Shown here piece by piece: positions 1-5,357 of a stretch of 5,357 bases of DNA (position 1 is its first letter; each line of letters starts with the position of its first letter). Position numbers and translations under genes: made by a program. Source of the stretch: Bacteroidales bacterium UBA1237 (GTDB lineage Bacteria; Bacteroidota; Bacteroidia; Bacteroidales; UBA932); NCBI GenBank assembly GCA_002308935.1, contig DBWN01000255.1, positions 3,334 through 8,690 of the forward strand. Reading direction: 5' to 3'. Under the pieces are notes generated by a model, which saw only the letters and a list, made by a program, of their open reading frames with translations, searched no databases and was not told the DNA's origin.

Positions 1-356
1 TAGACCCATTCTTTGGGGACCATCTTGCCGTCGACCCTCATCCTTTCCCTGAAATCTGTTATATGGGGGGAAGTGTAAAGGCCCACGTGATAACCGACTT
101 CCATGAGCGAAGCGGCAATCATGTTCGACACGGAACCTTTTCCGTTGGTTCCCGCGACATGAACTGTCGGATACGCCTTGTGGGGATCACCCAGGACAGA
201 ACAGAAGTCAACCATATGCTGCAGCCCCGGCTTGTAAGCCTTGCTGAAGGTGTTGGTCTGCACTGAAGGGTAACGAACGAATATGCCTTCCAGCATCAGG
301 TTGTATTTCTCCTCACTGTAATCCGTAATAATAGGGTTGGAAGTCTCTTCGGCCAT
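1..356 (-). CDS. folC: FolC, bifunctional folylpolyglutamate synthase / dihydrofolate synthase (N-terminal part)
   Basis: This cytoplasmic ligase makes dihydrofolate from dihydropteroate and L-glutamate (in most bacteria) and adds further glutamates to reduced folates, using ATP. Only the first 118 codons are present; the gene leaves the window at position 1, whereas family members are usually about 420-450 residues. The Mur-ligase-type P-loop HVAGTNGKGSVS is at residues 66-77, and the second family signature, GLYTSPHITDFRERM, is at residues 92-106. The preceding YKPGLQHMVDF segment (41-51) also fits the family N-terminus. The ATG at 356 is chosen because it lies about 20 nt downstream of the transcription start predicted from a perfect promoter at 381-411. 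The gene is divergent from the AraC-type regulator and appears functionally unrelated to it. Identification rests on motifs read directly and is close to certain; whether both activities are present cannot be judged from this fragment. Confidence 0.96.
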   Translation of the reverse strand, partial: MAEETSNPIITDYSEEKYNLMLEGIFVRYPSVQTNTFSKAYKPGLQHMVDFCSVLGDPHKAYPTVHVAGTNGKGSVSNMIAASLMEVGYHVGLYTSPHITDFRERMRVDGKMVPKEWV

Positions 357-380
357 TTCAGAATAATCAATTTGCGGAAT

Positions 381-411
381 CAAAGATAAGCATGTATGGC
401 CAAAAATCAAA
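381..411 (-). promoter_or_regulatory. Bacteroidota-type promoter of folC
   Basis: Read on the minus strand, TTTG (411-408) is followed by a 19-bp spacer and TATCTTTG (388-381). This matches the Bacteroidota primary sigma consensus TTTG-N19-21-TAnnTTTG at every defined base. Transcription should start near 375, giving a folC leader of about 20 nt. The -33 box lies inside the longer possible reading of the neighbouring AraC gene (from ATG 396), one reason for preferring a later start for that gene. Confidence 0.8.
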
Positions 412-488
412 AAATGATTATCCCTGGTGCCAGCCTTCTGCAATGGGACTCTTTCCGCTCATACTATCACCGTGACAATGCGGAAACT

Positions 489-526
489 TTTGGTGTTTGG
501 CTGCGGAATGCTTTAATTTGTATTTG
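489..526 (+). promoter_or_regulatory. Two overlapping promoter-like sequences before the AraC regulator
   Basis: Two near-consensus Bacteroidota promoters overlap here. One is TTTG (489-492), 20-bp spacer, TTAATTTG (513-520). The other is TTTG (496-499), 19-bp spacer, TGTATTTG (519-526). Each has one mismatch, at the second base of the TAnnTTTG box. Either would start transcription at roughly 526-533, some 25-30 nt before ATG 558. They would be nonsensical if translation began at ATG 396. AT-rich DNA yields such matches by chance, so this is suggestive only. Between folC and position 558 I see nothing else apart from the folC promoter and a possible operator at 540-549. Confidence 0.4.
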
Positions 527-539
527 TGATTATCATCAT

Positions 540-549
540 TTGTCCGAAT
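540..549 (+). promoter_or_regulatory. Possible single operator half-site in the AraC regulator leader
   Basis: TTGTCCGAAT here matches TTGTCCTAAT at 1375-1384, the upstream half of the putative operator before the receptor gene, at 9 of 10 positions. It lies just downstream of the predicted promoter and 8 bp before ATG 558, where a bound regulator could repress its own gene. The match is short and this is an inference only. Confidence 0.22.
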
Positions 550-557
550 CCATTCTT

Positions 558-1367
558 ATGACAGCTGAAAAACCGATACCATATTGGAAAAAAGAGGCCG
601 ATTACTCAAAGGTAAGATTCTTCATAAGGAGACTGTCTTCATCAAGTGAAAGGAAGCTCCCCTCGATCCCTACTGCGACAATACCCATTTTGGGATTCCT
701 GTATCTTTCCGGGGGTGAAGTCCTGGTTGAAGCCGGAAAAGAATCGTTCCTCTGCAAGAAAGGGGACATTCTGATCATACCGGAGAATATTCCGTTTTCC
801 ATCAACTTCCACGAAACCTGCAGCGGATACAGCGGAGGCTTCTCGATCCACTTGCTGAAAGATGTCTCTTACCCAGTGCTGCAACGTGGGAAGCCCTCCC
901 ATTATCATTTCCTGAACGAGGAAGAAAACCTTGTAGAAGGGCTTTTCGGCATGATGGAAAGAGCCTTCAGGCAAAATAACGAAACCCTTATAGTCAAGGC
1001 GTTGGATCTGGTTCTCCCTTTGATGGGAGAAGTTTCCTCTTCTCCGGGAAGGCCTGTTGTCCGGCAGTTTCTGGAGATGGTATTCGATAAGGACGATGCA
1101 CCAAAAAATGCAGGGGCTTATGCTTCAAAACTAGGAGTCACTCTCAATTACCTCAACAAAACGGTACGCGTCCAGACCGGAAGGACTGCTTCGCAGTGGG
1201 TTGACATTTCAAGAATAAACCGGGCCAAGGAGCTGCTCCAGGACAACAGCGTTCCGGTGATAGATATCGCAGCTGCCGTCGGACTCGACGACCAATCCTA
1301 TTTCGCAAGGTTTTTCAAGAAGCACACAGGTCTTACGCCGTCTCTTTTCAGAAAAACTCAGAAATAG
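558..1367 (+). CDS. AraC-family transcriptional regulator with N-terminal cupin-type sensor
   Basis: This is a one-component transcription factor, probably sensing a ligand and controlling the downstream receptor operon. From ATG 558 it is 269 residues, normal for a cupin-plus-AraC protein. Residues about 40-85 (PTATIPILGFLYLSGG, then GKESFLCKKGDILIIPENIP) form the jelly-roll sensor pattern. The C-terminal 100 residues are the double helix-turn-helix: first HTH about 183-209 (ASKLGVTLNYLNKTVRVQTG), then RINRAKELL, then second HTH about 233-259 (DIAAAVGLDDQSYFARFFKK) ending in HTGLTPSLFRK. The frame is open to ATG 396, adding 54 residues (ATG 414 is also possible). I prefer 558 because 396-557 has low third-position GC (about 38% by hand count), uses CGN rather than AGR for its three arginines, contains promoter-like sequences and overlaps the folC promoter. 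Family assignment is firm; the ligand and the start are inferred. Confidence 0.9.
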   Translation: MTAEKPIPYWKKEADYSKVRFFIRRLSSSSERKLPSIPTATIPILGFLYLSGGEVLVEAGKESFLCKKGDILIIPENIPFSINFHETCSGYSGGFSIHLLKDVSYPVLQRGKPSHYHFLNEEENLVEGLFGMMERAFRQNNETLIVKALDLVLPLMGEVSSSPGRPVVRQFLEMVFDKDDAPKNAGAYASKLGVTLNYLNKTVRVQTGRTASQWVDISRINRAKELLQDNSVPVIDIAAAVGLDDQSYFARFFKKHTGLTPSLFRKTQK

Positions 1368-1374
1368 TCACGGA

Positions 1375-1404
1375 TTGTCCTAATTTCAAATATCGGTATC
1401 CTAA
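1375..1404 (+). promoter_or_regulatory. Putative AraC-type operator: 21-bp-spaced direct repeat
   Basis: T-N-TCCTAA occurs twice, at 1376-1383 and 1397-1404, with the copies exactly 21 bp apart (two helical turns). Direct half-sites with this spacing are typical of AraC-family activators, araI1/araI2 being the model. The second copy covers the place where the -33 box of the receptor promoter should be, and no TTTG is found there, as expected for an activator-dependent promoter. The repeat lies between the regulator gene and its presumed target. The conserved core is only six bases, so chance remains possible. Confidence 0.45.
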
Positions 1405-1424
1405 AAAAATCTGACTTTAGAGCA

Positions 1425-1432
1425 TATCTTTG
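1425..1432 (+). promoter_or_regulatory. -7 box of the receptor-lipoprotein promoter
   Basis: TATCTTTG matches the Bacteroidota -7 consensus TAnnTTTG exactly. No TTTG or TTG lies 19-21 bp upstream; that space holds the downstream copy of the TCCTAA repeat. Transcription would start near 1438, leaving a leader of about 28 nt before ATG 1466. A perfect -7 with no -33 suggests a weak basal promoter needing an activator. Confidence 0.65.
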
Positions 1433-1465
1433 CGTCCTGATTGACGGAACACCTCACCAAGACGC

Positions 1466-3682
1466 ATGCTTAAAGCCATAATAGCTATTACAGTCCTCCT
1501 GTCCGCGCCAGGCCCCGCGGACACGGTCACCGTCATAACATCTCCTGCCATCGTATCAGCCTCAAGGCAGCCCATCTCTCTAGAAAAGATCGCTTCACCT
1601 TCCACCACTGTCAGCCTCCATGAACTGGAATCAATGACCATAAGTACACCAGAAGGCCTGTCAGGTATTGTCCCCTCTCTCCATATCCCGGATTACGGAA
1701 GTTCCATGACTTCGACCATTTATCTGAGAGGTCTGGGATCAAGGATGGAGAATCCTGTAATGGGGCTGTACGTGGATGATATCCCTATTCTGGATAAAAA
1801 CGCCTATGACATCAGGATGCCGGATCTTGCCGGAGCGACACTTCTCCGTGGTCCTCAAGGTACCCTTTTCGGCAGGAACTCGATGTGCGGAGTTCTCTCT
1901 TTGCATACCATATCCCCTTCGGAATTCAAAGGCACAAGGGCTTCCGCCAGTTGGGGCAGCGCCAACTCGATTTCGGCATCTGTTGGCCTCTATTCCGGAA
2001 ACAACGCCCTGAGCGTCGGAGTCAACCACACCGACGGATTCTATGACAACGTGCTCACCGGGAAGAAGGTTGACCCCGGAAACGGAGCATCAATCCGATG
2101 GAGGCATGATTTCCCCGAAACGGCAGGGTGGTCCCTTGTAAATTCCTTGTCCGCTTCCTTCACTGATGAAGGCGGTTACCCTTACCGCCGATATCATGAC
2201 GGGACGCTGGATCCGGTCAGTTATGATGACAAAGGCGGATACACCAGAATCGCCCTGATTGACGGCCTTTCCGCAAAGAGAACGGGAGACATTTTCACAA
2301 CACACCTCATCGGCAGCGTACAGCTGCTTTATGACAGGATGAGGATGGACCAGGATTTCACCCCTAAGAGCATCTTCAACCTCAAACAGAGCCAAAGAAG
2401 TGCGGCCACGACTGTTGAAGCCACATTCCGTCCTGCCGCTAAGAAAGACCATTGGAACTCCACCACTGGTGTTTTCGGTATGCTGAAGTTCAACAGCATG
2501 AAGGCTCCGGTGACATTCTTCAGGGAAGGAATCGAGTCCCTGATGCTGGAAAACGCCAACAAGAACATACCCGCCAGCATCGGGCATCTCGATATCCCCA
2601 TGGACAGGATGCCGATTTATTCAGATTTCGGGATATGGACCGGTGATCTTGCCCTATACCATGAGTCAGTTTTCACATTGGGAAAATGGGACCTCACTGC
2701 AGGATTGAGATTGGACCTGGAAGGCGGGCACATGTCATACGACAGCAGGGCGGACATCGTTTACCGATTCTATCCCACCATGGCTTCCCCAAAGGATCTT
2801 TCCTGCTCATACAAAGGAGGAATCGGACAACTCGGGTTCGAATTGCTGCCCAAGATATCCGCATTGTACAACGCCCCATCCCACGATCTCAGGCTTTATT
2901 TTACGGTTTCCAAAGGTCATAAGGCGGGAGGGTTCAACACACAGATTTTCTCAGACATACTGCAGAACGTGATGATGAACTCCCTCATGGATGACCTCGG
3001 GGTGCATTTCGACGAGCCTTTCCAATCGGTTGGAGCCGGTAACACAAAATACAAACCGGAAGAGGCCTGGAACTTCGAAGCCGGAATAAGGATGACCCCT
3101 TCCGAGGGTCTGCACTTTGAAGCCAGCCTGTACAACATCCTGTGCAGGAGCCAGCAGATAACAGTCTTCCCTCCCGGAAAGTCTACCGGAAGGATGATGG
3201 CTAATGCCGGACGGACAAGGAGCACCGGTGCTGAACTCGAAGCCTCATACCATAAGGAAGGGTTCACGGGAAGGTTTTCTTACAGTTGGAATGACGCACG
3301 GTTCACAGTCTACAATGACGGGAACGAAGACTACTCCGGCAAGCATGTGCCTTACTCTCCCGCCCAGACACTTTTCGCCATGGCCGAGTACAGGTTCACT
3401 TTAAAAGGGAAATCTTTGCGGAGCATCTCGATCGGAGGGGACCTCAATGGTACGGGAATGATCTACTGGAACGAATCGAATACCCTCAAAGAGCCTTTCC
3501 ATCTGATTGCAGGGGCGACACTCAGGTTAGCTTTCGATAAAGTGGAAGTGTTCTTAAGAGGAGAGAACCTCACCCAAGAAAAGTACAATACATTCTATTT
3601 CAAATCCGTCGGAAACGAATTTTTCCAAGAAGGGAAACCTGCCAGAATCACGGCCGGCCTCTCTCTGGTCCTACCGAAATGA
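1466..3682 (+). CDS. TonB-dependent outer-membrane receptor, compact siderophore/haem/cobalamin-receptor type
   Basis: This is a 738-residue outer-membrane beta-barrel expected to import a ligand using energy from TonB-ExbBD. Residues 1-18 look like a Sec signal peptide (MLKAIIAITVLLSAPGPA), and DTVTVIT (19-25) directly after the predicted cleavage site resembles a TonB box. The plug occupies about 35-150: IYLRGLGSR at 85-93, GLYVDDIPI at 100-108, and the hallmark LLRGPQGTLFGRNSMCGVLSLHT at 126-148. The remainder is barrel, with conserved late elements KYKPEEAWNFEAGIR and FLRGENLTQEKYN. There is no CarboxypepD_reg-like domain and no SusD gene follows, so it is not a classical SusC glycan porter; length and plug sequence resemble small-ligand receptors. 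The chain ends in ...GLSLVLPK, without the terminal aromatic residue common in barrel proteins. ATG 1466 gives a clean signal peptide 34 bp after the -7 box. Substrate is undetermined. Confidence 0.93.
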   Translation: MLKAIIAITVLLSAPGPADTVTVITSPAIVSASRQPISLEKIASPSTTVSLHELESMTISTPEGLSGIVPSLHIPDYGSSMTSTIYLRGLGSRMENPVMGLYVDDIPILDKNAYDIRMPDLAGATLLRGPQGTLFGRNSMCGVLSLHTISPSEFKGTRASASWGSANSISASVGLYSGNNALSVGVNHTDGFYDNVLTGKKVDPGNGASIRWRHDFPETAGWSLVNSLSASFTDEGGYPYRRYHDGTLDPVSYDDKGGYTRIALIDGLSAKRTGDIFTTHLIGSVQLLYDRMRMDQDFTPKSIFNLKQSQRSAATTVEATFRPAAKKDHWNSTTGVFGMLKFNSMKAPVTFFREGIESLMLENANKNIPASIGHLDIPMDRMPIYSDFGIWTGDLALYHESVFTLGKWDLTAGLRLDLEGGHMSYDSRADIVYRFYPTMASPKDLSCSYKGGIGQLGFELLPKISALYNAPSHDLRLYFTVSKGHKAGGFNTQIFSDILQNVMMNSLMDDLGVHFDEPFQSVGAGNTKYKPEEAWNFEAGIRMTPSEGLHFEASLYNILCRSQQITVFPPGKSTGRMMANAGRTRSTGAELEASYHKEGFTGRFSYSWNDARFTVYNDGNEDYSGKHVPYSPAQTLFAMAEYRFTLKGKSLRSISIGGDLNGTGMIYWNESNTLKEPFHLIAGATLRLAFDKVEVFLRGENLTQEKYNTFYFKSVGNEFFQEGKPARITAGLSLVLPK

Positions 3683-3708
3683 ATCAACACAGTAAAACAG
3701 ATAGACAA

Positions 3709-4158
3709 ATGAAACATCTTTTAAAAACTGCGGCTATCGCATGCATGGTCCTCATCGGGGCGTCATGCAAACATGACGATCCCGATCCGGTTCCAGTGAA
3801 AGCGGACTTCTCCGGCACCGTTACCGTCACCTACAGAGGTACTGACTATGACACTGAGAACATCAAGGTCAACTTCACACCTTCCGCTGACGGAAAGACC
3901 GCGGATATCCTCATTTATGCGATAAAATTCGTTCCCCAGATGCCTGTCACGCTTGACATCACGATCCCCGGAGTGAGCGTGACGCCTTCCGGAAAGGATT
4001 TCCTGCTGAGCGGCGAAAGCCTCATTCCCCTCGCCCTTGGAGGACAGTATCCCAATTACAATGTCACCGGTCTTTCAGGCAAAATCTCCGGAGACCAGAT
4101 AAGCTTCTCCCTGATGTTCGGAGACTATCCGACATCATATAAGGGAACGAAACTATAG
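3709..4158 (+). CDS. Calycin-like surface lipoprotein, putative ligand-binding partner of the receptor
   Basis: This small lipoprotein (149 residues from ATG 3709) has a signal peptide MKHLLKTAAIACMVLIGAS ending in a lipobox, with lipidated Cys20. The following KHDDPDP is lysine- and acid-rich like the lipoprotein export signals that send Bacteroidota lipoproteins to the cell surface. Residues about 33-147 alternate short strands and turns (FSGTVTVTYRGTDYDTENIKV, GKTADILIYAIKF, VTLDITIPGVSV, VTGLSGKISGDQISFSLMF), as in the Bacteroidales calycin-like family (Pfam Calycin_like), an eight-stranded barrel related to lipocalins. An in-frame ATG at 3679 overlaps the receptor stop as ATGA and would add ten polar residues; 3709 is preferred because MKHLLKT is a standard n-region. 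The gene shares a transcript with the receptor and probably captures or presents its ligand; this role is inferred. Family call is from recalled pattern, not a search. Confidence 0.8.
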   Translation: MKHLLKTAAIACMVLIGASCKHDDPDPVPVKADFSGTVTVTYRGTDYDTENIKVNFTPSADGKTADILIYAIKFVPQMPVTLDITIPGVSVTPSGKDFLLSGESLIPLALGGQYPNYNVTGLSGKISGDQISFSLMFGDYPTSYKGTKL

Positions 4159-4194
4159 GAAAAGCTTATCAACTACTTCTTTCTTATGCACCAC

Positions 4195-4220
4195 GAAGAC
4201 GGTCCGCTCGGGCCGTCTTC
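4195..4220 (+). terminator. Hairpin terminator after the receptor-lipoprotein operon
   Basis: GAAGACGGTCC (4195-4205) pairs with GGGCCGTCTTC (4210-4220), forming an 11-bp stem with one T-G wobble and a four-base loop GCTC. It starts 36 bp after the lipoprotein stop. The tail TTCCGTAG is a poor T-tract, so termination may be partial. It separates the operon from the independently promoted next gene. Confidence 0.6.
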
Positions 4221-4265
4221 TTCCGTAGTACCAGATATGGATGGAATCATTGAGATGGGCAAAAG

Positions 4266-4296
4266 TTTGTTTTCAATGTAAAAATACCTAATTTTG
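4266..4296 (+). promoter_or_regulatory. Bacteroidota-type promoter of the PurL-like gene
   Basis: TTTG (4266-4269), a 19-bp spacer and TAATTTTG (4289-4296) match the TTTG-N19-21-TAnnTTTG consensus completely. Transcription should start near 4302, giving a leader of about 55 nt to ATG 4357. This excludes in-frame TTG 4294 as a start and shows that the downstream gene is an independent unit, not a tail of the receptor operon. The rest of 4159-4356 holds only the terminator hairpin and the AT-rich leader. Confidence 0.72.
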
Positions 4297-4356
4297 AAGT
4301 GGCATGCGCCGGAAGATGATTCCCCGTATTGCCAAGGCCTGAATGTAAATGTGTTT

Positions 4357-5357
4357 ATGAACGACAACTCCCGAGCATTGCACTCCCAATACATCATCAG
4401 CGGAACCAGGATGGATGTCCCGCCCGCTGTGATGCTCGATGCCGCACAAGGAAAAGTTTCTCCACCTGCCACGGAACAGTTCCCGGACCCTGTCATTGAT
4501 GAGACCATTGACCCTTCTCCCTCTTCCCTTGAAACCGACGACACACGTCTTTCCGAATATCTGACGATGGTCAAGGAAAGACTCATCTCAGCCGTCCCTA
4601 GAGGAATATCACCCGAATATTCAGAACCCCTGACAAGAGCGAAAGCCGCCAATGCTCTCATAGATGCCCTTTGGCAGAAAGGCCATTTCAAACTGGATGA
4701 TCTATGCTTGTCCGCTGCCTGGAAATGGGCTCCAGGGCAAGTCGGCAATATGGCCGCATTCTATGCTTCTGTTTCCGCTTTGTGCGACTATCTGGACTGC
4801 CTCGGCGTCGGCCTTGATTCATATTCCTTCAGCGGGAAGGAGGAAGTCTGTACACTGAAGATGAAGGCAAGCCTCTGTTCAGGACAAAGTCTTGAGAGTG
4901 AAGAGGAGGATTCTGACGCGGATCTTGACATACCGAAAGACTTCACGGAAGGATATCCTGCCCCTCTGATAAAAGATATCCCCTTCAAGACCGCCAATCC
5001 ACATCTTGGCAGAAAAAGGATTTGCCCGTCCACTCTCCAGGGAGATCCATCAAGCTGGATAATTTACATCCCCTTCGACACCTGTCCCCCGAAAATGGGC
5101 GGCTCAGTACTCTCCGAAGTGCTTGATTCGAACGGAGGCACGGCTCCGGACATCCTGGACCCGGACTATCTTATGGACTGCTATGAAGTGGTAAGGGAAC
5201 TTGTCGAAGACGGTATCGTGCTTTCAGGAGTCAGCGTCTGCGAGGGAGGACTGATGACCGCCCTTGATTCCCTGTGCGGGAACAAAGGAGCCGATATCGA
5301 CATAAGCGAAGTGATGAAGTCATATGGGGAATCCTATATGGCCAGGATCCTTTTCAG
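4357..5357 (+). CDS. PurL-like (FGAM synthase second-half) protein with degenerate motifs, 3'-truncated by window edge
   Basis: The frame is open from ATG 4357 through the right edge (333 complete codons). Residues about 85-330 follow the second AIR-synthase half of large-type phosphoribosylformylglycinamidine synthase, as recalled from that family: AKAANALIDALW (95-106) for AEALTNIVW; LSAAWKWAPGQ (118-128) for LSANWMWP; FYASVSALCDYLDCLGVGL (135-153) for LYDAVEACSDFCIALGINI; IYIPFDTCPPKMGGSVLSEVL (236-256) for YYIDFSFD..LGGSAFAQVL; DPDYLMDCYEVVRELVEDGIVLSG (268-291) for DPEYFRDAFSAVQELI..GLVLAG. The signature GKDSLSM has become LDSYSFS and HDISAGGL has become VSVCEGGL. The PurS-like domain, linker and first AIR-synthase half are absent; a glutaminase domain could lie beyond the window. 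An acidic stretch (178-191) and ten cysteines are unusual. ATG 4357 is preferred for its AT-rich upstream and the promoter at 4266-4296; an in-frame TAA at 4279 bounds the frame. It is probably not a working FGAM synthase; its role is unknown. Confidence 0.65.
   Translation, partial: MNDNSRALHSQYIISGTRMDVPPAVMLDAAQGKVSPPATEQFPDPVIDETIDPSPSSLETDDTRLSEYLTMVKERLISAVPRGISPEYSEPLTRAKAANALIDALWQKGHFKLDDLCLSAAWKWAPGQVGNMAAFYASVSALCDYLDCLGVGLDSYSFSGKEEVCTLKMKASLCSGQSLESEEEDSDADLDIPKDFTEGYPAPLIKDIPFKTANPHLGRKRICPSTLQGDPSSWIIYIPFDTCPPKMGGSVLSEVLDSNGGTAPDILDPDYLMDCYEVVRELVEDGIVLSGVSVCEGGLMTALDSLCGNKGADIDISEVMKSYGESYMARILF

Noticed and set aside
63..266. 67-codon plus-strand frame over the folC fragment.
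   Set aside because: The opposite strand encodes the clear FolC P-loop and SPHITDFRERM signatures across the same bases.
367..374. TCAATTTG as a plus-strand -7 box for an AraC gene starting at 396.
   Set aside because: It has one mismatch and no TTTG or TTG within 19-21 bp upstream, so it is weaker than the candidates at 489-526.
2090..2587. 165-codon minus-strand open frame inside the receptor gene.
   Set aside because: It lies wholly within a well-supported receptor barrel sequence and has no domain-like features, so it is a shadow frame.
4276..4296. ATG-TAA-AAA-TAC reading just before the PurL-like frame, suggesting an original start at 4276 broken by a one-base nonsense change (AAA to TAA).
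   Set aside because: The same bases form a perfect promoter (TTTG-N19-TAATTTTG), so transcription would begin downstream of them; the start at 4357 explains the data without a mutation.
4173..4748. 191-codon open frame on the minus strand antisense to the PurL-like gene.
   Set aside because: Its product is Ser/Gly-rich without recognisable domains and crosses the terminator and promoter; the plus-strand frame gives the PurL-like homology.
1..5357. Search for CRISPR arrays, tRNA or rRNA genes, insertion sequences, long repeats or riboswitch-like leaders.
   Set aside because: No repeat-spacer pattern, transposase motif, terminal inverted repeats, tRNA-like cloverleaf or cobalamin-box-like sequence was seen by eye; structured RNAs could still be missed without a covariance-model search.

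Overview
The window looks like chromosomal DNA from a member of the Bacteroidota, most likely a gut- or rumen-type Bacteroidales. The evidence is three promoter sequences of the Bacteroidota kind (-7 box TAnnTTTG, two of them with TTTG exactly 19 bp upstream), a FolC of Bacteroidales type, a TonB-dependent receptor paired with a calycin-like surface lipoprotein, an acidic lipoprotein export signal, and little use of Shine-Dalgarno sites. The genus cannot be fixed from the sequence.

Layout. Positions 1-356 (minus strand) hold the first 118 codons of folC, cut by the left edge, with its own promoter at 381-411. A divergent intergenic region follows; I place the start of an AraC-family regulator at 558 rather than at the far upstream ATG at 396, which makes this region about 200 bp. 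The regulator runs to 1367. A 98-bp gap then carries a 21-bp-spaced direct repeat that looks like an AraC-type operator and a perfect -7 box without a good -33 box. Positions 1466-3682 encode a compact TonB-dependent receptor without a CarboxypepD_reg-like extension. It is followed within 26 bp by a small lipoprotein gene (3709-4158) with a calycin-like fold, then a hairpin terminator (4195-4220). A perfect promoter (4266-4296) opens the last gene, 4357 to beyond the right edge, which resembles only the second half of FGAM synthase (PurL) and has lost its signature motifs.

How the genes fit together. The AraC regulator, receptor and lipoprotein form a plausible inducible outer-membrane uptake cassette: the regulator would activate the receptor promoter through the repeat, the lipoprotein would bind ligand at the cell surface, and the receptor would import it using TonB. 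The ligand is unknown; no SusD partner, glycoside hydrolase or iron gene is visible to decide it. folC and the PurL-like gene flank the cassette and are separately transcribed. The most unusual item is the PurL-like gene, a candidate pseudoenzyme derived from purine biosynthesis.
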